A DNA stretch of 49,497 bases from a virus: IMG/VR virus record IMGVR_UViG_3300037584_000897, positions 1 to 49,497 of that record, one strand, 5' to 3'. The translations under genes and the position numbers were made by a program. How positions within the stretch are numbered: the stretch's first letter is position 1; every line of letters starts with the position of its first letter. Of the stretch, positions 48,590 through 49,497 are shown in pieces. The notes under the pieces are model-generated. The model was given only the letters and a program-made list of their open reading frames with translations. It made no database searches and was not told the DNA's origin.

Positions 48590-48815
48590 TCTTCCCTGCT
48601 GCCCTAGCCCGTTGTTCCATTGCGATAGCCGCCTGTGTCTTATGATTGTGACTTCTGTTAGACGCCTTTATCTTACGCACAGATGCCTCTGCATCTTTGA
48701 CTGTAGCAAACTTCAGACCTTTGATAGTACCCTTCGGGTTCTCATCTGTGTACAGGTCACTATGCTTTTTAGAACCAGCAGGTTGCCCTTTCTTTCGTGG
48801 AACTCTGGGAGCCAT
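48516..48815 (-). CDS. Basic conserved phage protein (99 aa)
   Basis: Basic (Lys/Arg-rich) with a conserved-looking order: PRKKGQPAGSKKHSDLYTDE, ENPKGTIKGLKFATVKDA, then a helix SHNHKTQAAIAMEQRA and a C-terminal KKKTRASRRS. Similar proteins occur in other marine phages (from memory, unnamed). It overlaps the 193-aa gene by 74 bases and shares a base with the next upstream gene. Possibly DNA-binding. Confidence 0.6.
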   Translation of the reverse strand: MAPRVPRKKGQPAGSKKHSDLYTDENPKGTIKGLKFATVKDAEASVRKIKASNRSHNHKTQAAIAMEQRARAAGKIAAANVYRRFIESQKKKTRASRRS

Positions 48816-49039
48816 TATGACTTTTCAAGAATGTTCTTAACTACGTCAGGGCGTACCTTTTGTAATGCTTGTAAGCCCGGATTTAAATCTTTAACAGAAC
48901 CACCTTCGTTAAGATACATATGCTTCTTTCCATTAGCCATGCCACCCATAGCCATTTTCATTGGACCCGTTTTACCTTTAGGTATATCAGCCATGCCTAC
49001 AGATATAGAAATGACGGGGACTTTTTTCTTCTTATTCAT
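48815..49039 (-). CDS. Gly/Met/Lys-rich small protein (74 aa)
   Basis: Contains KKKKVPVISISVGMADIPKG, the Gly/Met stretch MKMAMGGMANGKKHMYLNEG and a helical end (LNPGLQALQKVRPDVVKNIL). The NEGG/GG motif resembles stretches in the 1180-aa and 766-aa virion proteins. ATG 49039 shares a base with the stop of the preceding gene. Unknown function. Confidence 0.6.
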   Translation of the reverse strand: MNKKKKVPVISISVGMADIPKGKTGPMKMAMGGMANGKKHMYLNEGGSVKDLNPGLQALQKVRPDVVKNILEKS

Positions 49040-49497
49040 TATTTCGCCTTTCGTTTACGTTGAGTTAAGAATTTACGTAATCGTTCTTGTTTATTGCCTT
49101 TGATTGTTTCTGGTATATCGCTATCACGCACTGCGCTAAACTTCTTACCCTTAAATGTAAATTCTGTTCCCACACCTTTTGCACGTGCCTTTTTAAAGGC
49201 TTCTCCAAAAGTTCCCGATCCTGCACCTTCACCACGTTTTTTAAGAGCATTTTGTAATCCTCTGTCAACTTCTGTTTTTTTAGTAGTAGTCTTTTTATTA
49301 TTAGGGATTAGAGTTGCAAGAGAAGCAGCACCAATAATTGCTCTTTGTGGACCTGTACCTAATGCACTTTGTTTTTTAGCTGCTGGAGATTTTTTAGTTG
49401 CAGGTTTAGTAGTGGTAGTAGACGCAGGTTTTTTAGTTGTAGGTTTAGTAGAAGATGCACCACTAGGTTTTTGTGTGGGTGAGGTCTTCGGTGCTGT
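49039..49497 (-). CDS. Lys/Thr/Pro-rich basic protein, start cut by window
   Basis: An open frame runs from the right edge (49497) to TAA 49041..49039, 152 residues seen. The visible N-terminal part has histone-H1-like repeats (STKPTTKKPAST, TKPATKKSPAAKK). A middle segment has a GASLATLIP-type start and K/T-rich linker, and the C-terminus has a compact module (SGTFGEAFKKARAKGVGTEF, then FKGKKFSAVRDSD) of a kind found on many phage proteins. The real start lies outside the window. Probably a DNA-binding or virion-associated protein. Confidence 0.6.
   Translation of the reverse strand, partial: TAPKTSPTQKPSGASSTKPTTKKPASTTTTKPATKKSPAAKKQSALGTGPQRAIIGAASLATLIPNNKKTTTKKTEVDRGLQNALKKRGEGAGSGTFGEAFKKARAKGVGTEFTFKGKKFSAVRDSDIPETIKGNKQERLRKFLTQRKRKAK

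Overview
The window is almost the whole genome of a marine podovirus of the HMO-2011 type (Puniceispirillum phage HMO-2011 and relatives, known from SAR116, roseobacters and SAR11). Three things point there. The family A DNA polymerase has a DnaJ-type zinc module (two CxxCxGxG motifs) inserted between its exonuclease and polymerase domains. T7-like replication genes sit beside a tyrosine integrase, a class II ribonucleotide reductase and MazG. There is also a Rieske-oxygenase-like gene; HMO-2011 is remembered as carrying a methanesulfonate monooxygenase-like gene. No phage RNA polymerase, tRNA or rRNA was seen. Both ends are cut inside genes (1..81 and 49039..49497), so some genome is missing. 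The exact host cannot be read from the sequence.

Layout. 1..14230 (+ strand) is the early and replication half. It opens with a run of very small overlapping genes (1..1550), then a DUF932 protein and the integrase. Next come primase (Zn + TOPRIM), DnaB-like helicase, endonuclease VII, DNA polymerase, a candidate ssDNA-binding protein with an acidic tail, a Cas4-like Fe-S exonuclease and a T7 endonuclease I homologue. DUF3310, NrdJ and MazG complete it. The last + gene converges on the late block at 14231..14243.

14244..49497 (- strand, read right to left) is the late half. The right end (49497..44833) holds small Lys/Gly-rich basic proteins, a SET-domain protein, the Rieske-like oxygenase and small exported or membrane proteins. 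Then come a DUF5872-like protein, holins, GH24 lysozyme, terminase small and large subunits, portal, a 1180-aa virion protein, scaffold and a 2OG-Fe(II) oxygenase-like protein. The major capsid protein, decoration-like protein, gp11- and gp12-like tail tube proteins and tail fibres follow. The left end holds a membrane protein and the internal virion proteins.

Regulation. Three sigma70-like promoters (TTGACA/T, 16-17 bp, TATAAC/T) lie on the - strand at 44819..44847, 32487..32514 and 22508..22536. They would divide the late genes into packaging/lysis, capsid/tail and internal-virion units. On the + strand one strong promoter (8031..8059) precedes the ssDNA-binding candidate. A weaker one (3538..3566) precedes the primase and has a perfect palindrome over its predicted start. 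This suggests transcription by host RNA polymerase throughout. Genes are packed tightly with ATGA, TAATG or TGATG overlaps; the only sizeable gap (32286..32503) is the capsid leader.

Most interesting signals: a SET methyltransferase-like gene directly coupled to a 51-aa Lys/Gly repeat protein, in a block with a histone-H1-like Lys-rich protein; a Rieske oxygenase relative that has lost its Fe-S ligands; a possible T-run frameshift in a tiny membrane gene; two different junction-resolving nucleases in one genome; and an 11/22-residue repeat array in an internal virion protein.
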